Positions 7,018-15,997 of a stretch of DNA of 64,000 bases are shown in pieces (positions within the stretch are counted from its first letter, which is position 1; the number at the start of each line of letters is the position of its first letter). The notes under the pieces are model-generated. The model was not told the DNA's origin and did no database searches. It worked only from the letters and a program-made list of their open reading frames with translations. The DNA lies in contig NZ_OY781981.1 of NCBI RefSeq assembly GCF_963677565.1, forward strand, positions 1,674,001 through 1,738,000, given 5' to 3'. The DNA comes from an uncultured Draconibacterium sp. (GTDB taxonomy: Bacteria > Bacteroidota > Bacteroidia > Bacteroidales > Prolixibacteraceae). The position numbers and the translations under genes are program-made.

Positions 7018-9792
7018 CTAGTGTGCATCCAGCCAGTTATCGGCAGCATTGCTTTCAACCGTTAGCTGAACGCCAATATCCACGGCATTTTCCATTTCAG
7101 TTTTCACCAGCGAACGGATTGTTTCCAATTCCGGTTTATACACATCAAAATTCAATTCATCGTGCACCTGCAAAATCATTTTCGATTGCAGGTTTGCCTC
7201 CTCCATTTTGTTGTGGATATTGATCATTGCAATTTTAATGATATCCGCTGCAGAACCCTGAATCGGAGCATTTACTGCATTTCGTTCGGCCATTCCGCGA
7301 ACTACTGCGTTTGCCGAATTAATATCTTTTAAATAGCGGCGGCGACCTTTTATGGTTTCCACAAAACCCTGCTCGCGGGCAAGGTGAATTTGCTTGTCCA
7401 TAAACGCTTTAATCTTCGGAAAATTCTCGAAATAGCCGTCAATCAACTGCTTGGCTTCGGTGCGTGGAATATTCAGTCGCTGCGACAAGCCAAATGCTGA
7501 TATACCGTAAATAATTCCGAAGTTGGCAGTTTTAGCCTTACGGCGCATGTCTGAATCGACCTCGCTTTCCGCAATCTGGTATATTTTTGCTGCAGTTATG
7601 GCGTGAATATCTTTGCCTTCGTTAAAAGCGCGCTGCATTTCTTCGTCGCCACTTAGCGCCGCCATAATGCGCAACTCGATTTGCGAGTAGTCGGCAGAGA
7701 AAAAAGTGTGCTCGTCATCCGACGGAATAAAAGCTTTTCGTATTTCACGGCCCGCTGCATCACGTATTGGAATATTCTGGAGGTTCGGATTAACTGAACT
7801 CAAACGTCCGGTGGCTGCAATGGCCTGGTTGTATGAGGTGTGAATTTTTCCTGTTTTTGGATTTGCCAATTGCGGTAAAGCCTCAACATATGTAGATAAC
7901 AGCTTTTTCAGTCCCCGGAAATCCAATACTTTCTGTACGATCGGATGCTTATCAACCAAACGAATCAAAACCTCTTCTGAAGTGGAGTATTGTTTGGTTT
8001 TGGTTTTTTTAGCGTTGGTATCAATTTTTAATTTTTCGAAAAGAATAGGACCCAGTTGTTTGGGCGACGAAACATTAAACTCTTCGCCGGCCAGTTCTAT
8101 AATTTCTTTTTCAAGTTGAATTATTTGTTCGCGCAAAACTATGGCGTACCGATTCAGCTCTTCTGAGTTTAATTTTACACCCGTACTTTCCATTTTTGCA
8201 AGCACCGGCACCAGCGGCATTTCCAGTGTTTCAAAAAGTTCACGCACACCGGCTTTATCTAATTCCGGATCCAAAGCATTTTTTAATTGTAAAGTAAGGT
8301 CGGCATCTTCACAGGCATAATCGCGCAACTTTTCGGTTGTAACCGAACGCATGGTCAGTTGGTTTTTTCCTTTTTTGCCAATCAGGTTTTCAGTCGGAAC
8401 TTTTTCGTATTTCAGGTACTGCAGACACAACTGGTCAAGATTGTGTTTCATGTCGGGCTGAATCAGGTAATGTGCCAACATGGTATCGTAAAGTGGGCCT
8501 TTTACTTCCAGGTTGTAATTCTTCAGAATGAGGATGTCGTACTTAATATTTTGCCCTATTTTGGTACTATTCGTATCGGCAAAAACTTCACGAAACTCAT
8601 CCATTACTTTTTGCGCTTCTTTCCGGTCTGTGGGAATGGTAACACAATACGCTTCGTGCTCCCTGAACGCAAATGACATACAAACGATCTCGGCAGTCTG
8701 CGTATCAAGCCCCGTCGTTTCAGTATCAAAACAAAATTCCTTTTGCACCGAAAGTTCGGCCCGTAAACTGGCGCGTTGCAATTCGTTTTCAACCAAATAG
8801 TACTGGTGAGGAACAGAATCGATGTTTTCTTTTGTGGCAGGAACTTCGGCAACAACTTCTTCCGGCGCGCCAAAAAGTGTTCCCTGCATGGCCGGTTCGG
8901 CCGGAGCACTGCTCAGTTTTAAGCGAGAAATCAGTGTTTTGAATTCCAGCTCGTTAAACAGTTTTACCAGCTCCTCTTTATTGAGTTCATCTTTCTGCAG
9001 TTTGTTCAGGTTGAATTCCACGGGCGCATCAGTGATAATAGTTGCCAGTACTTTCGAAAGGCGCACCTGCTCTTCGTTTTCAACAATGCGTTCTTTTTGT
9101 TTGCCTTTCAGTTTATCGGTGTTTTTGTAGAGCTCTTCAATGCTTCCGTATTCGGCAATAAGTTTCTGTGCCGTTTTTGGCCCAATGCCGGGGCAGCCTG
9201 GAATATTATCGGCCGAGTCGCCCATTAATCCTAGGATGTCAATCACCTGGTCGGCGGTCTCAATACCAAAACTTTCCTGTACTTCGGGCAATCCCCAAAT
9301 TTCAACATCGCCACCGCCTTTTCCGGGTTTATACATATAAACCTGGTCGGAAACCAGCTGTGCATAATCTTTGTCGGGCGTCATCATATAGGTGGTGAAA
9401 CCTTCTTTTTCGGCTTTTTTCGCCAGCGTTCCAATCACGTCATCGGCTTCGTAGCCTGCTTTTTCAATAATCGGGATGTTAAAGGCCTCAATAATTCTGC
9501 GAATGTATGGAATCGATTTGCGCAGATCCTCCGGCATTTCATCGCGGTTGGCCTTGTATTCTTTAAACATTTCGTGCCTGAAAGTTGGTGCCGAAACATC
9601 GAAAACCACGGCCAGGTATTCCGGATCCTCTTTTTCCATTAACTGCACAATGGTGTTGGTAACTCCCAGCATTGCCGAGGTGTTAACGCCTTTTGAGTTA
9701 AACCTTGGGTTGCGGATAAATGCGAAATAACTGCGGTAAATCAGTGCGAAAGCGTCTAAAAGAAAAAGTTTTTGCTGTTTGTTTTCAGCCAT
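7018..9792 (-). CDS. polA: DNA polymerase I
   Basis: At 924 residues this is full-length Pol I for Okazaki fragment maturation and repair. The N-terminal ~300 residues form the 5'-nuclease domain (FLLDAFALIYR start, YEADDVIGTLA, GDSADNIPGCPGIGPKTA). A 3'-5' proofreading exonuclease follows, with its first acidic motif intact (FDTETTGLD, Asp near residue 355) and EDADLTLQL later, so proofreading is probably active. The polymerase domain has motif A DYSQIELR (~700), the O-helix RRKAKTANFGIIYG and motif C QVHDELNF (~875). It lies 23 bp downstream of the QueD-like gene on the same strand, suggesting co-transcription. Confidence 0.97.
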   Translation of the reverse strand: MAENKQQKLFLLDAFALIYRSYFAFIRNPRFNSKGVNTSAMLGVTNTIVQLMEKEDPEYLAVVFDVSAPTFRHEMFKEYKANRDEMPEDLRKSIPYIRRIIEAFNIPIIEKAGYEADDVIGTLAKKAEKEGFTTYMMTPDKDYAQLVSDQVYMYKPGKGGGDVEIWGLPEVQESFGIETADQVIDILGLMGDSADNIPGCPGIGPKTAQKLIAEYGSIEELYKNTDKLKGKQKERIVENEEQVRLSKVLATIITDAPVEFNLNKLQKDELNKEELVKLFNELEFKTLISRLKLSSAPAEPAMQGTLFGAPEEVVAEVPATKENIDSVPHQYYLVENELQRASLRAELSVQKEFCFDTETTGLDTQTAEIVCMSFAFREHEAYCVTIPTDRKEAQKVMDEFREVFADTNSTKIGQNIKYDILILKNYNLEVKGPLYDTMLAHYLIQPDMKHNLDQLCLQYLKYEKVPTENLIGKKGKNQLTMRSVTTEKLRDYACEDADLTLQLKNALDPELDKAGVRELFETLEMPLVPVLAKMESTGVKLNSEELNRYAIVLREQIIQLEKEIIELAGEEFNVSSPKQLGPILFEKLKIDTNAKKTKTKQYSTSEEVLIRLVDKHPIVQKVLDFRGLKKLLSTYVEALPQLANPKTGKIHTSYNQAIAATGRLSSVNPNLQNIPIRDAAGREIRKAFIPSDDEHTFFSADYSQIELRIMAALSGDEEMQRAFNEGKDIHAITAAKIYQIAESEVDSDMRRKAKTANFGIIYGISAFGLSQRLNIPRTEAKQLIDGYFENFPKIKAFMDKQIHLAREQGFVETIKGRRRYLKDINSANAVVRGMAERNAVNAPIQGSAADIIKIAMINIHNKMEEANLQSKMILQVHDELNFDVYKPELETIRSLVKTEMENAVDIGVQLTVESNAADNWLDAH

Positions 9793-9815
9793 AATATTAA
9801 ATTTCAGGGTACGAA

Positions 9816-10265
9816 TTACTTATTGTCATCGGCAAACCATTCGGCATACGAGGTTGCCGTTTCGTAAAGACGAATACTATATAAAGAAACGTTTTCCGGT
9901 AGCTCTTGTTGAAGAACGCCGGCAAAATAAACACACATATTTTCCGATGTGGGCTGGAAATCGTGAACGATCAAACGTTCTGTAGTTTTTAGCAGGTGCT
10001 TCTGGTTTTTATCGGCGTAAATTTTGCTTACCACCAAACTGTGGTCGTAAACATTTACGATTTTGTCTTTTACCAGTTTTTTAAGCTTTCCAAAGTCAAT
10101 CACCATCCCGTCTTTCGGGTGGCCTTTCTCCTCCCTGATTTCACCAAGTAAAGTCACTTCCATATTATAGGTGTGCCCGTGAATATTGCGGCACAAACCA
10201 TCGTATTCATAAAGCACGTGAGCCATTTCAAAATGAAACTTCTTGGTAACTCTAATCTTCGCCAT
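9816..10265 (-). CDS. queD: 6-carboxytetrahydropterin / 6-pyruvoyltetrahydropterin synthase family protein
   Basis: This 149-residue enzyme belongs to the PTPS/QueD family, which converts dihydroneopterin triphosphate to a tetrahydropterin, in bacteria mostly for queuosine synthesis. Zinc ligands His16, His29 and His31 (FEMAH, NIHGH) are present, as is the catalytic Cys25 (GLCRN), followed by VIDFGKLK, YDHS and the C-terminal YETATSYAEW block carrying the pterin-anchoring glutamate. No other queuosine genes are in the window, so the exact pathway is inferred from the family; a biopterin-like role cannot be excluded. Confidence 0.85.
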   Translation of the reverse strand: MAKIRVTKKFHFEMAHVLYEYDGLCRNIHGHTYNMEVTLLGEIREEKGHPKDGMVIDFGKLKKLVKDKIVNVYDHSLVVSKIYADKNQKHLLKTTERLIVHDFQPTSENMCVYFAGVLQQELPENVSLYSIRLYETATSYAEWFADDNK

Positions 10266-10374
10266 TCGTGTATATTTTTAAAGTGGTGAAATTACGTTTT
10301 TTATCCGACACATTTTATTCTTGTGTAAAATTACCTACGCGTTTTACAAAGCTTGCAGAGATAAAAACAAAATA

Positions 10375-10953
10375 TTAAACTGCTTGTAGAAATAAATGTT
10401 CGGCCAAAATTTTTAATCCAATTGCAATTAAAATAATGCCTCCCAATATGAGCGACTGATGGCTTCTTTTTGCTGAAATATTTTTTCCGAACAACATGCC
10501 CAACATTGCCGCAATAAAAGTTACCAAACCTATAATTAAAACCGGAAATAAAATGGGGATATCCAGAAATCCAAAACTTAATCCAACAACAAGTGCATCA
10601 ATGCTGGTAGCTATCGAGAGCCCGATTAGCACGCTGATTTTAAAAGGATTGAAGTTTTTAAGTGAGCCATCGTCTTTAATTCCTTCAGCAATCATTTTCC
10701 CACCGATTAATGCAAGCAGTCCAAAAGCAATCCAATGATCTACAGAGGCAATCATATCTTTAACTGCTTCGCCAATTAACCAACCAATTACCGGAAAAGT
10801 GGCCTGGAAAAATGCCAGTGAAGCAGCAACCAAAGTAGCTTGTTTAAATTTAATCTCGCGTTTCATCAATCCACACGACACAGAAACTGCGAAGGAATCG
10901 AAACTTAAGCCAATACCAAGAAGTAAAAAGGTTATGAATTTTGCCGTAGTCAT
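10375..10953 (-). CDS. mntP: MntP-family manganese efflux pump
   Basis: From the ATG at 10953 the protein has 192 residues and about six membrane helices, the standard MntP size. Two aspartate-bearing helices typical of the family are seen: IGLSFDSFAVSVSCG near the N-terminus and IATSIDALVVGLSFGF near the middle. These proteins export Mn2+ at the cytoplasmic membrane. A frame extension to 11010 adds a basic, non-family segment and is not preferred. The yybP-ykoY manganese riboswitch that precedes many mntP genes is not visible in the short upstream region. The gene is divergent from the ECF sigma gene. Confidence 0.88.
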   Translation of the reverse strand: MTTAKFITFLLLGIGLSFDSFAVSVSCGLMKREIKFKQATLVAASLAFFQATFPVIGWLIGEAVKDMIASVDHWIAFGLLALIGGKMIAEGIKDDGSLKNFNPFKISVLIGLSIATSIDALVVGLSFGFLDIPILFPVLIIGLVTFIAAMLGMLFGKNISAKRSHQSLILGGIILIAIGLKILAEHLFLQAV

Positions 10954-11076
10954 TGGTGCCGCAAAAGTAATAAAATTAGTTTTTCTGAATACCTTGAATT
11001 TAAGCGCCAAAAGGTTTAGTTAATTTTTTTGAAAATCTTTGTTATAAATTTAGAAGCAACTCGTCCAATATAACAG

Positions 11077-11610
11077 ATGACCACTAAAGAGTTTAAAAAT
11101 ACGGTAATTCCATATTCGGTAAAGCTGTACCCGATGTTGTTTCGTATTCTGAAAAATGAAGAAGAAACGCGCGATGCTTTGCAGGAGCTAATGCTCAGGT
11201 TATGGAACCGTAAAGATGAGTTAGTAAAATGTACAAACCAGTCGGCCTATATTATAACAATGGCACGAAACTACAGTTTCGATTTGCTGAAGAAGAAAAG
11301 ACCGAAAGTGATGGATGAAAAGCAGGAGTACAGAATTCTGAATGTGGAAGCCGATGGAGCAGATTCCGACACAATTGAACGCTATGAGAAAGTAAAACAA
11401 GTAATAAACGATTTGCCGGAGAAATACAAAACAGTTATTCAGTTACGCGATATTGACGGTTTTTCGTTCGACGAGATAAAAGAAATGACCGGTTATGAAG
11501 TGGCCAACCTGCGGGTTATTCTCTCGCGAGCCAGACAGAAGGTGAAAGAAAAAATTGAAAAAATTTACGATTATGACACATCAGGAAAATATGCTCGACA
11601 AATATTATAG
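11077..11610 (+). CDS. ECF-type RNA polymerase sigma factor
   Basis: This 177-residue protein has only sigma regions 2 and 4. Region 2 covers residues ~10-75 (ETRDALQELMLRLWNRKDEL, AYIITMARNYSFDLLKKK). Region 4 covers ~108-165, with LPEKYKTVIQLRDIDGFSFDEI and the DNA-reading helix EVANLRVILSRARQKVKE. It redirects RNA polymerase to a small set of promoters. The next gene overlaps it by 38 bp and encodes a probable membrane anti-sigma factor, followed by an exported DUF4252 protein, so the trio resembles a cell-envelope response unit. Its own target promoter cannot be identified from this window. Confidence 0.9.
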   Translation: MTTKEFKNTVIPYSVKLYPMLFRILKNEEETRDALQELMLRLWNRKDELVKCTNQSAYIITMARNYSFDLLKKKRPKVMDEKQEYRILNVEADGADSDTIERYEKVKQVINDLPEKYKTVIQLRDIDGFSFDEIKEMTGYEVANLRVILSRARQKVKEKIEKIYDYDTSGKYARQIL

Positions 11611-12010
11611 AGGCGAAACTTCGCTGGAGGAGGAGAAAGAGCTGAAAGCTGCCGTTTCAGAAAGTAAAACAAAAAGTGCGGAGCAAGATATTTTCTCTTT
11701 TTACGCGAAAGAATCTGCAGTTCCGGAAGGATTGGAGGAAGACCTTTTTGCCGGAATTGAAAAACAAACGGGGAAGGGAAAAAGCATCAGAATGCGTTTG
11801 TATTCGGTTGTTTCGGCAGCAGCAGTTGTACTTATCGTGTTAACCGTTTTTCTCGATGTGAGAAGTAAAAAACAGGCTCAATTGGAGGATCAGTTTTTTG
11901 TGATGGAGCAAGCCTTATTCCAGATGTCGGAAAGTTTGCAGCCGGAACCGGAACCTGATGATATGCTGGTTCTTTGGGTAGATGATGATGTGGAAATTAT
12001 AATAAACTAA
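11573..12010 (+). CDS. Probable membrane-anchored anti-sigma factor
   Basis: The ATG at 11573 gives 145 residues; the longer frame starts with TTG at 11555. The N-terminal ~75 residues are polar, with MLDKYYRGETSLEEEKEL, a pattern common in cytoplasmic anti-sigma regions of Bacteroidota. One hydrophobic helix follows (VVSAAAVVLIVLTVFL, ~residues 83-98) and a short acidic C-terminal tail ends DDDVEIIIN. No zinc-binding HxxxCxxC motif is seen, so it is not a ZAS-type factor. The role is inferred from overlap with the sigma gene and from topology. Confidence 0.65.
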   Translation: MTHQENMLDKYYRGETSLEEEKELKAAVSESKTKSAEQDIFSFYAKESAVPEGLEEDLFAGIEKQTGKGKSIRMRLYSVVSAAAVVLIVLTVFLDVRSKKQAQLEDQFFVMEQALFQMSESLQPEPEPDDMLVLWVDDDVEIIIN

Positions 12011-12091
12011 AGTGGTTGTTTTAATGAAAATCCCAAAACCAGAGAGAAATTTAAAAGGAAAATGAAACAATTTAAAAAAGAATGTGATATG

Positions 12092-13057
12092 AAAAAGTTA
12101 GTAGTATTTGTGTTGATGATCGGAATTTGTTTCCCGGTGTTGGCACAGCAGTCTCAGAGCCTGTTTGAAGAGTTAACAGAAAAATATGCCGATCAGGATG
12201 GTTTTAGTGCCAGCATGCTAAGCAGCGATATGTTCGATTTGTACCTGAAAAAGAAAAACATTGATGAAAACTCGGAACTGGCAGAAGCGCTGGAAAGTCT
12301 TGATAATATTTTGGTGATAAGCCAAAGTCGTTTTGGATCGGCAGAAGCTGCTTTCTTTGATGGCGAAAAGCCGGCAAAAAAAGAAAAATCGGGTGATGCG
12401 GAATTGCACGAGGATATTATGGAGCACTATAAACAAAATGGTTATTCGCTATTAAAAACCGAAAAACGGATGGGTGAAGATGTTAAGGTTTATCTTCAAC
12501 GTAATAATGGCTCGATAATAGCGCTGGCTTTAATTACAAACTCAAGCAGATCAACCAGCCTGGTTGAATTGGATGGCGATATTGACCTTGCAACAGTTGC
12601 CGATTTGAACAAAGTATTAAACTTGCGAGGATTGGAGAATTTGTACAAAATTGATAACTCGTCAGGAACCTATTTCTCCGGTGTTGGAAACTTTCCTGCA
12701 TATGAATTTGATGAGGCAAGACTTGCTGAAATTGAAGCTCGCGCTCGTGAAATGGCTGAAAAAGCGAGCCTTTCGGATGAACAAATTGCAAAAATTGAGC
12801 AACAGGCACAATTACAGTTTGAGAAACAACGCGAGATGATTGAGAAACAGCGGCAGATGGTGGAGAAATATGGGCGACAACCGATTTTTCTTACCACTCC
12901 AGGCGACACCAGTACTGTTTATTACATCGATGGTAAAAAGGTAAAAAGTGAAGAGGTAAAGGAATTATTGAAAAACAGCGAGGTGGAGCAGATTGAGAAA
13001 ACCGACGAAGACGGGAAAACTGTAATCCACATAAAAACAAAAAAGGCGCTTGAATAA
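12092..13057 (+). CDS. DUF4252 exported protein
   Basis: From the ATG at 12092 the 321-residue product has a signal peptide (KKLVVFVLMIGICFPVLAQ). Residues ~25-180 fit DUF4252, an uncharacterised Bacteroidota family often encoded beside ECF sigma/anti-sigma pairs. The C-terminal part is unusual: a charged coiled-coil-like stretch rich in E, K and Q (MAEKASLSDEQIAKIEQQ and following), then a small strand-rich tail with VYYIDGKKV and VIHIKTKKA. It may be the regulated output or a sensor partner of the sigma system. No catalytic motif is recognised. Confidence 0.75.
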   Translation, partial: KKLVVFVLMIGICFPVLAQQSQSLFEELTEKYADQDGFSASMLSSDMFDLYLKKKNIDENSELAEALESLDNILVISQSRFGSAEAAFFDGEKPAKKEKSGDAELHEDIMEHYKQNGYSLLKTEKRMGEDVKVYLQRNNGSIIALALITNSSRSTSLVELDGDIDLATVADLNKVLNLRGLENLYKIDNSSGTYFSGVGNFPAYEFDEARLAEIEARAREMAEKASLSDEQIAKIEQQAQLQFEKQREMIEKQRQMVEKYGRQPIFLTTPGDTSTVYYIDGKKVKSEEVKELLKNSEVEQIEKTDEDGKTVIHIKTKKALE

Positions 13058-13066
13058 GCGCCTTTT
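13041..13066. terminator. Bidirectional terminator between the DUF4252 gene and mscS
   Basis: AAAAGGCGCTT (13041-13051) pairs perfectly with AAGCGCCTTTT (13056-13066) around GAAT. The stem includes the DUF4252 stop codon. T-rich tails on both strands serve both convergent genes. Confidence 0.8.
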
Positions 13067-13083
13067 CTTTGATATATAATTTT

Positions 13084-13899
13084 TTATTTCTGAACGTGTA
13101 CATCCATTTGCGGGAAAGGTATATTAAGGCCTTCTTTATCAAACGTTTTGTAAACTTTTTCAGTAAGATCAAAATAAATTCCCCAGTAATTAGCGGCTTC
13201 TGCCCACACACGAACCACTAAATTAACCGAGCTGTCGGCCAGTTCGCTAACTGCAATAAACGGTTCGGCCGGGTCGTTTATAATTCTTTCGTCGGCTTTT
13301 ATCAGTTTCATTAAAACTTCTTTTGCCTTATCCACATCATCACCGTATGCAATTCCAAAAGTCAAATCTACACGACGTTTTGGTTCAGTAGAAAAGTTGG
13401 TCATTGAGCCGGTAGATAATCCTCCATTCGGAATGATAATCGTTTTGTTATCAGGGGTTTTAAGTATCGTGTTAAAGATCTGGATTTCGTTTACAATGCC
13501 TGAATGTCCCTGGGCACTTATAAAGTTGCCAACTTTAAATGGTTTAAAAATCAGGATCATTACACCTCCGGCAAAATTTTGGAGTGTGCCCGATAATGCC
13601 ATACCCACAGCCAGGCCTGCTGCACCTAAAATGGCAATAAACGAAGTCATTTGAACGCCCATCATTCCAATAACGGCAATCCATAACATTGCTTTTAAGC
13701 CAATTCCGATAAGGCTGTTCAGAAATCCTCGAAGTGAGGGGTCAACATCTTGTTTCTCAAATCGCTTACGCAAAGCACTTCTGATAATTGAGATAACCCA
13801 CAAACCAATAATTAGGGTGATGATTGCCCCAACTAATTTGGGGCCATAAGACATTACTAAATCGTAAATCTTCTCCGATAAATTGTTTACTTCTTCCAT
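13084..13899 (-). CDS. MscS-family small-conductance mechanosensitive channel
   Basis: The 271-residue product (start 13899; a longer frame to 13941 adds a non-family segment) relieves turgor after hypo-osmotic shock. It has three N-terminal membrane helices. The pore-lining third helix, AAGLAVGMALSGTLQNFAGGVMI, shows the Gly/Ala packing pattern of MscS, and the cytoplasmic vestibule follows with FKVGNFISAQGHSGIVNEI, IPNGGL and the C-terminal GLNIPFPQMDVHV. Length is near E. coli MscS (286). Regulation by mechanical gating is family knowledge. Confidence 0.92.
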   Translation of the reverse strand: MEEVNNLSEKIYDLVMSYGPKLVGAIITLIIGLWVISIIRSALRKRFEKQDVDPSLRGFLNSLIGIGLKAMLWIAVIGMMGVQMTSFIAILGAAGLAVGMALSGTLQNFAGGVMILIFKPFKVGNFISAQGHSGIVNEIQIFNTILKTPDNKTIIIPNGGLSTGSMTNFSTEPKRRVDLTFGIAYGDDVDKAKEVLMKLIKADERIINDPAEPFIAVSELADSSVNLVVRVWAEAANYWGIYFDLTEKVYKTFDKEGLNIPFPQMDVHVQK

Positions 13900-13956
13900 T
13901 TGTTTGGTAATTTGAATTTTGTATAAGATACAAACTTTCATTTGAAATATTCAAAT

Positions 13957-13990
13957 AAAAAAGGGACTCAATATGCTTGAATCCCTTTTT
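13957..13990 (-). terminator. Terminator after the acyl-carrier-like gene
   Basis: AAAAAGGGA (13958-13966) pairs with TCCCTTTTT (13982-13990), with a further four inner pairs. On the minus strand a T run follows, just downstream of the gene ending at 14010. Confidence 0.75.
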
Positions 13991-14009
13991 ATCTCTAACT
14001 TTTAACGTC

Positions 14010-14282
14010 CTAATTACTGGAATAAACTAATTCTCCCCGTAAATACAGGAGCGTATCATTTACATTTGAAAAACTATTTAAGTTCTCATCTTTAATTCGA
14101 ATATCGAAGATGCGTTCTAAATAGTGCGTAAAGATTGTCCAATCAATGTTGTCGAAATTCAGATCCTCATAAAACGAGGCGCTCAAACAAATGTTCTCTC
14201 TGGTAACACCTGTTTTGCGCAGCACCCTGTAGAGGTTTCTTCTCAACGACTTTTCTGTAACTGTTTCTGCTTCCATTATCAA
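14010..14282 (-). CDS. Acyl-carrier-protein-like protein without the phosphopantetheine serine
   Basis: This 90-residue protein aligns by pattern to acyl carrier proteins: a first helix (LRRNLYRVLRKTG), SASFYEDLNFDNIDW in place of the ACP block FxEDLGADSLD, then a second helix (TIFTHYLERIFDIRI) and a V-x-D-TLLYL final helix. The serine that carries 4'-phosphopantetheine in the DSL motif is replaced: the sequence reads D-N-I-D. It should therefore not carry an acyl arm. It may be a regulatory or structural ACP homologue. No fatty-acid or polyketide genes are adjacent. A single-gene unit is suggested by its own -7 box and terminator. Start may be ATG 14282 or 14276. Confidence 0.65.
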   Translation of the reverse strand: MIMEAETVTEKSLRRNLYRVLRKTGVTRENICLSASFYEDLNFDNIDWTIFTHYLERIFDIRIKDENLNSFSNVNDTLLYLRGELVYSSN

Positions 14283-14314
14283 TGTTTAAAATTCGAACAA
14301 ATGAATTTACGGGT

Positions 14315-14322
14315 CAAATATA
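14315..14322 (-). promoter_or_regulatory. -7 promoter element for the ACP-like gene
   Basis: The minus strand reads TATATTTG, a full TAnnTTTG match, 33 nt before the ATG at 14282. Confidence 0.55.
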
Positions 14323-14421
14323 TAAAATTTCGATGAGTTCGTATTACTTATCGGCTATGAATCTGCATTATAACCCGCGTTTAACACTCTTATTGACATA
14401 AAGAACAGAATAAAGTTGCAG

Positions 14422-14961
14422 TTACTCTGGTATTTCGTGTTTGAGTTTACTATAAATTTTAAGATTTACGTAGCCTTTTTGATGGTGCTCGCCCTGGCGT
14501 TCAGTGCCTTCATAAATAAATCCAAGTTTTACGGGAATTTTCTCACTGGGCAAATTTTCTTCGGCTACTTTTATCTGTATACGATTCATTTTTTGTTTTT
14601 GAAAAGCAAATCGTATAAGCTTTTCAACACAAGCGATAATTATTCCTCTGCCTTGCATATTTTCTGCCAGCCAATATCCAAGTTCTGTTTTTCGGTTTAC
14701 CCAATCAGTATCTTTAAAGCCTATTAATCCTGCAAATTCTTCGTTATGCCAAATGCTGTAAACCAGGTCGCCTTTATTATCTTTTCTTGTAATGCTTTCA
14801 ATAAAAGCTTTTGTGTCTTCAACCTTGCTGGTGTAGTTTACAAACGGTAGCCACTTTTTCAGGAATTCGCGGTCGCGGTCGATAGTAAGGAATATTATTT
14901 CGGCCATCGAGGTATTAACTTGTTCGAGCCTGATTTTTGGATTTACCCTAATGTGTTCCAT
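14422..14961 (-). CDS. GNAT-family N-acetyltransferase (RimJ/RimL type)
   Basis: At 179 residues it has the size of RimJ/RimL-like acetyltransferases. It begins with RLEQVNTSMAEIIFLTIDRDREFL, shows ELGYWLAENMQGRGIIIACVEKLIRFAF (the acetyl-CoA-binding Q/RGxGI/A block) and ends with NLPSEKIPVKLGFIYEGTERQ, where the usual N-x-x-S-x-x-V-x-x-K-x-GF order is evident. Substrates range from protein N-termini to small amines and cannot be inferred. Its start overlaps the end of the upstream lipoprotein gene by 14 bp, so the two are probably translated from one mRNA. Confidence 0.85.
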   Translation of the reverse strand: MEHIRVNPKIRLEQVNTSMAEIIFLTIDRDREFLKKWLPFVNYTSKVEDTKAFIESITRKDNKGDLVYSIWHNEEFAGLIGFKDTDWVNRKTELGYWLAENMQGRGIIIACVEKLIRFAFQKQKMNRIQIKVAEENLPSEKIPVKLGFIYEGTERQGEHHQKGYVNLKIYSKLKHEIPE

Positions 14962-15850
14962 CTTTTAGTTTGTTTAGGTCAAAAAGAAATACCTGTTGAT
15001 TAAAGGATTTACTTTCTTCGCATGAAACTAAAATACTATCGTTGTTTAAGAAACAAATCCCTTCGGTTTGAGCTCCGTCAATTCCATCAAGATAGATGGT
15101 TTGGCTGTCGCCTTCAAAAAAACGATCTTCGGGGAAGTTGGAAAATAGCCACATATAGGATCGGTAATTTTCATAACCAATCAGGGCCAGCGTTTTTTTA
15201 TCGGGGCTAATGTCGGCTCCTGTTACCAAGCCTTTTACATCAAAAGTATCGGTTGGAGTTATTTCGTATTTGCCTTTTTGGGTTGGTAATTTATAGAGCC
15301 ATGTAGTACGGTCGCGCCAGTTTTTACTAAAGAGATACAGCTTGTTGTTATAAGCTACCATGGCTTCGCAATCGTAAGGAGTAGCATTATCGAAAAAATG
15401 AAAGCTCTCCTGATTGGCGTATTGGAATTCAATTTCTTTTGTGTCAACTTTTTGCTCTTCTTTTTTCGAGATATCCTTTTTTTTAATCTTATAAATGCGC
15501 AAATTATTACGGTTACCCATGTTATTTCCAAAATCGCCAAGGAAAATATGTTTTTTGTTGTGTGTTATTGATTCCCAATCCCTGTTTTTAGCATCGTCAA
15601 GCTCAATTTCATATTTTATTTTACCCGATTTGCTAAAACCATATAGTTCATTTTTTCCGCCGCTGTCGTTAAATCCCCAAAAATGATCGTTAAAAATCAT
15701 TAGTCCTGAAATCTCAATGAGTTTTCCTGCTACTTCCGGAATAAATTCTTCTGCTTGTAAACTTACAGTTGCAATGTTTTCCTTCTTTTCGGGGGCCGTG
15801 CATGAAAAAAAAACGAACATTAAAAGAAGGCAGGAGTGAATGTTTATCAT
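14948..15850 (-). CDS. Predicted beta-propeller lipoprotein
   Basis: A lipoprotein signal with lipobox FFSC (Cys17) precedes ~283 residues of repeated strand pattern. Recurrent propeller-like blocks occur: ISGLMIFNDHFWGFNDSGG, DWESITHNKKHIFLGDFGNN, PYDCEAMVAYNNKLYLFSKN and QTEGICFLNNDSILVSCEES. This spacing (ISGL, NDSGG, DxEs, GDFGNN, DxEAm, TEG) resembles the esterase-like phytase / SdiA-regulated propeller group, but no specific activity can be assigned. It is probably anchored in the cell envelope. It is divergent from the cyclophilin cluster. Confidence 0.6.
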   Translation of the reverse strand: MINIHSCLLLMFVFFSCTAPEKKENIATVSLQAEEFIPEVAGKLIEISGLMIFNDHFWGFNDSGGKNELYGFSKSGKIKYEIELDDAKNRDWESITHNKKHIFLGDFGNNMGNRNNLRIYKIKKKDISKKEEQKVDTKEIEFQYANQESFHFFDNATPYDCEAMVAYNNKLYLFSKNWRDRTTWLYKLPTQKGKYEITPTDTFDVKGLVTGADISPDKKTLALIGYENYRSYMWLFSNFPEDRFFEGDSQTIYLDGIDGAQTEGICFLNNDSILVSCEESKSFNQQVFLFDLNKLKDGTH

Positions 15851-15997
15851 CTTTTTATCTTTACAGAAATTTTAGAATTGGTAAAATAAGGAAATTAAAA
15901 ACGAATGAAGAAACGAGCATGTAATAATTTTATAAAGCGGAAGATGATTATAGGCGAGTTACCTGAGTTGCAACTGAAAATAAACAATAATAAACGA

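Noticed and set aside
10954..11076. yybP-ykoY manganese riboswitch ahead of mntP
   Set aside because: The region is short and AT-rich and lacks the conserved riboswitch loops.
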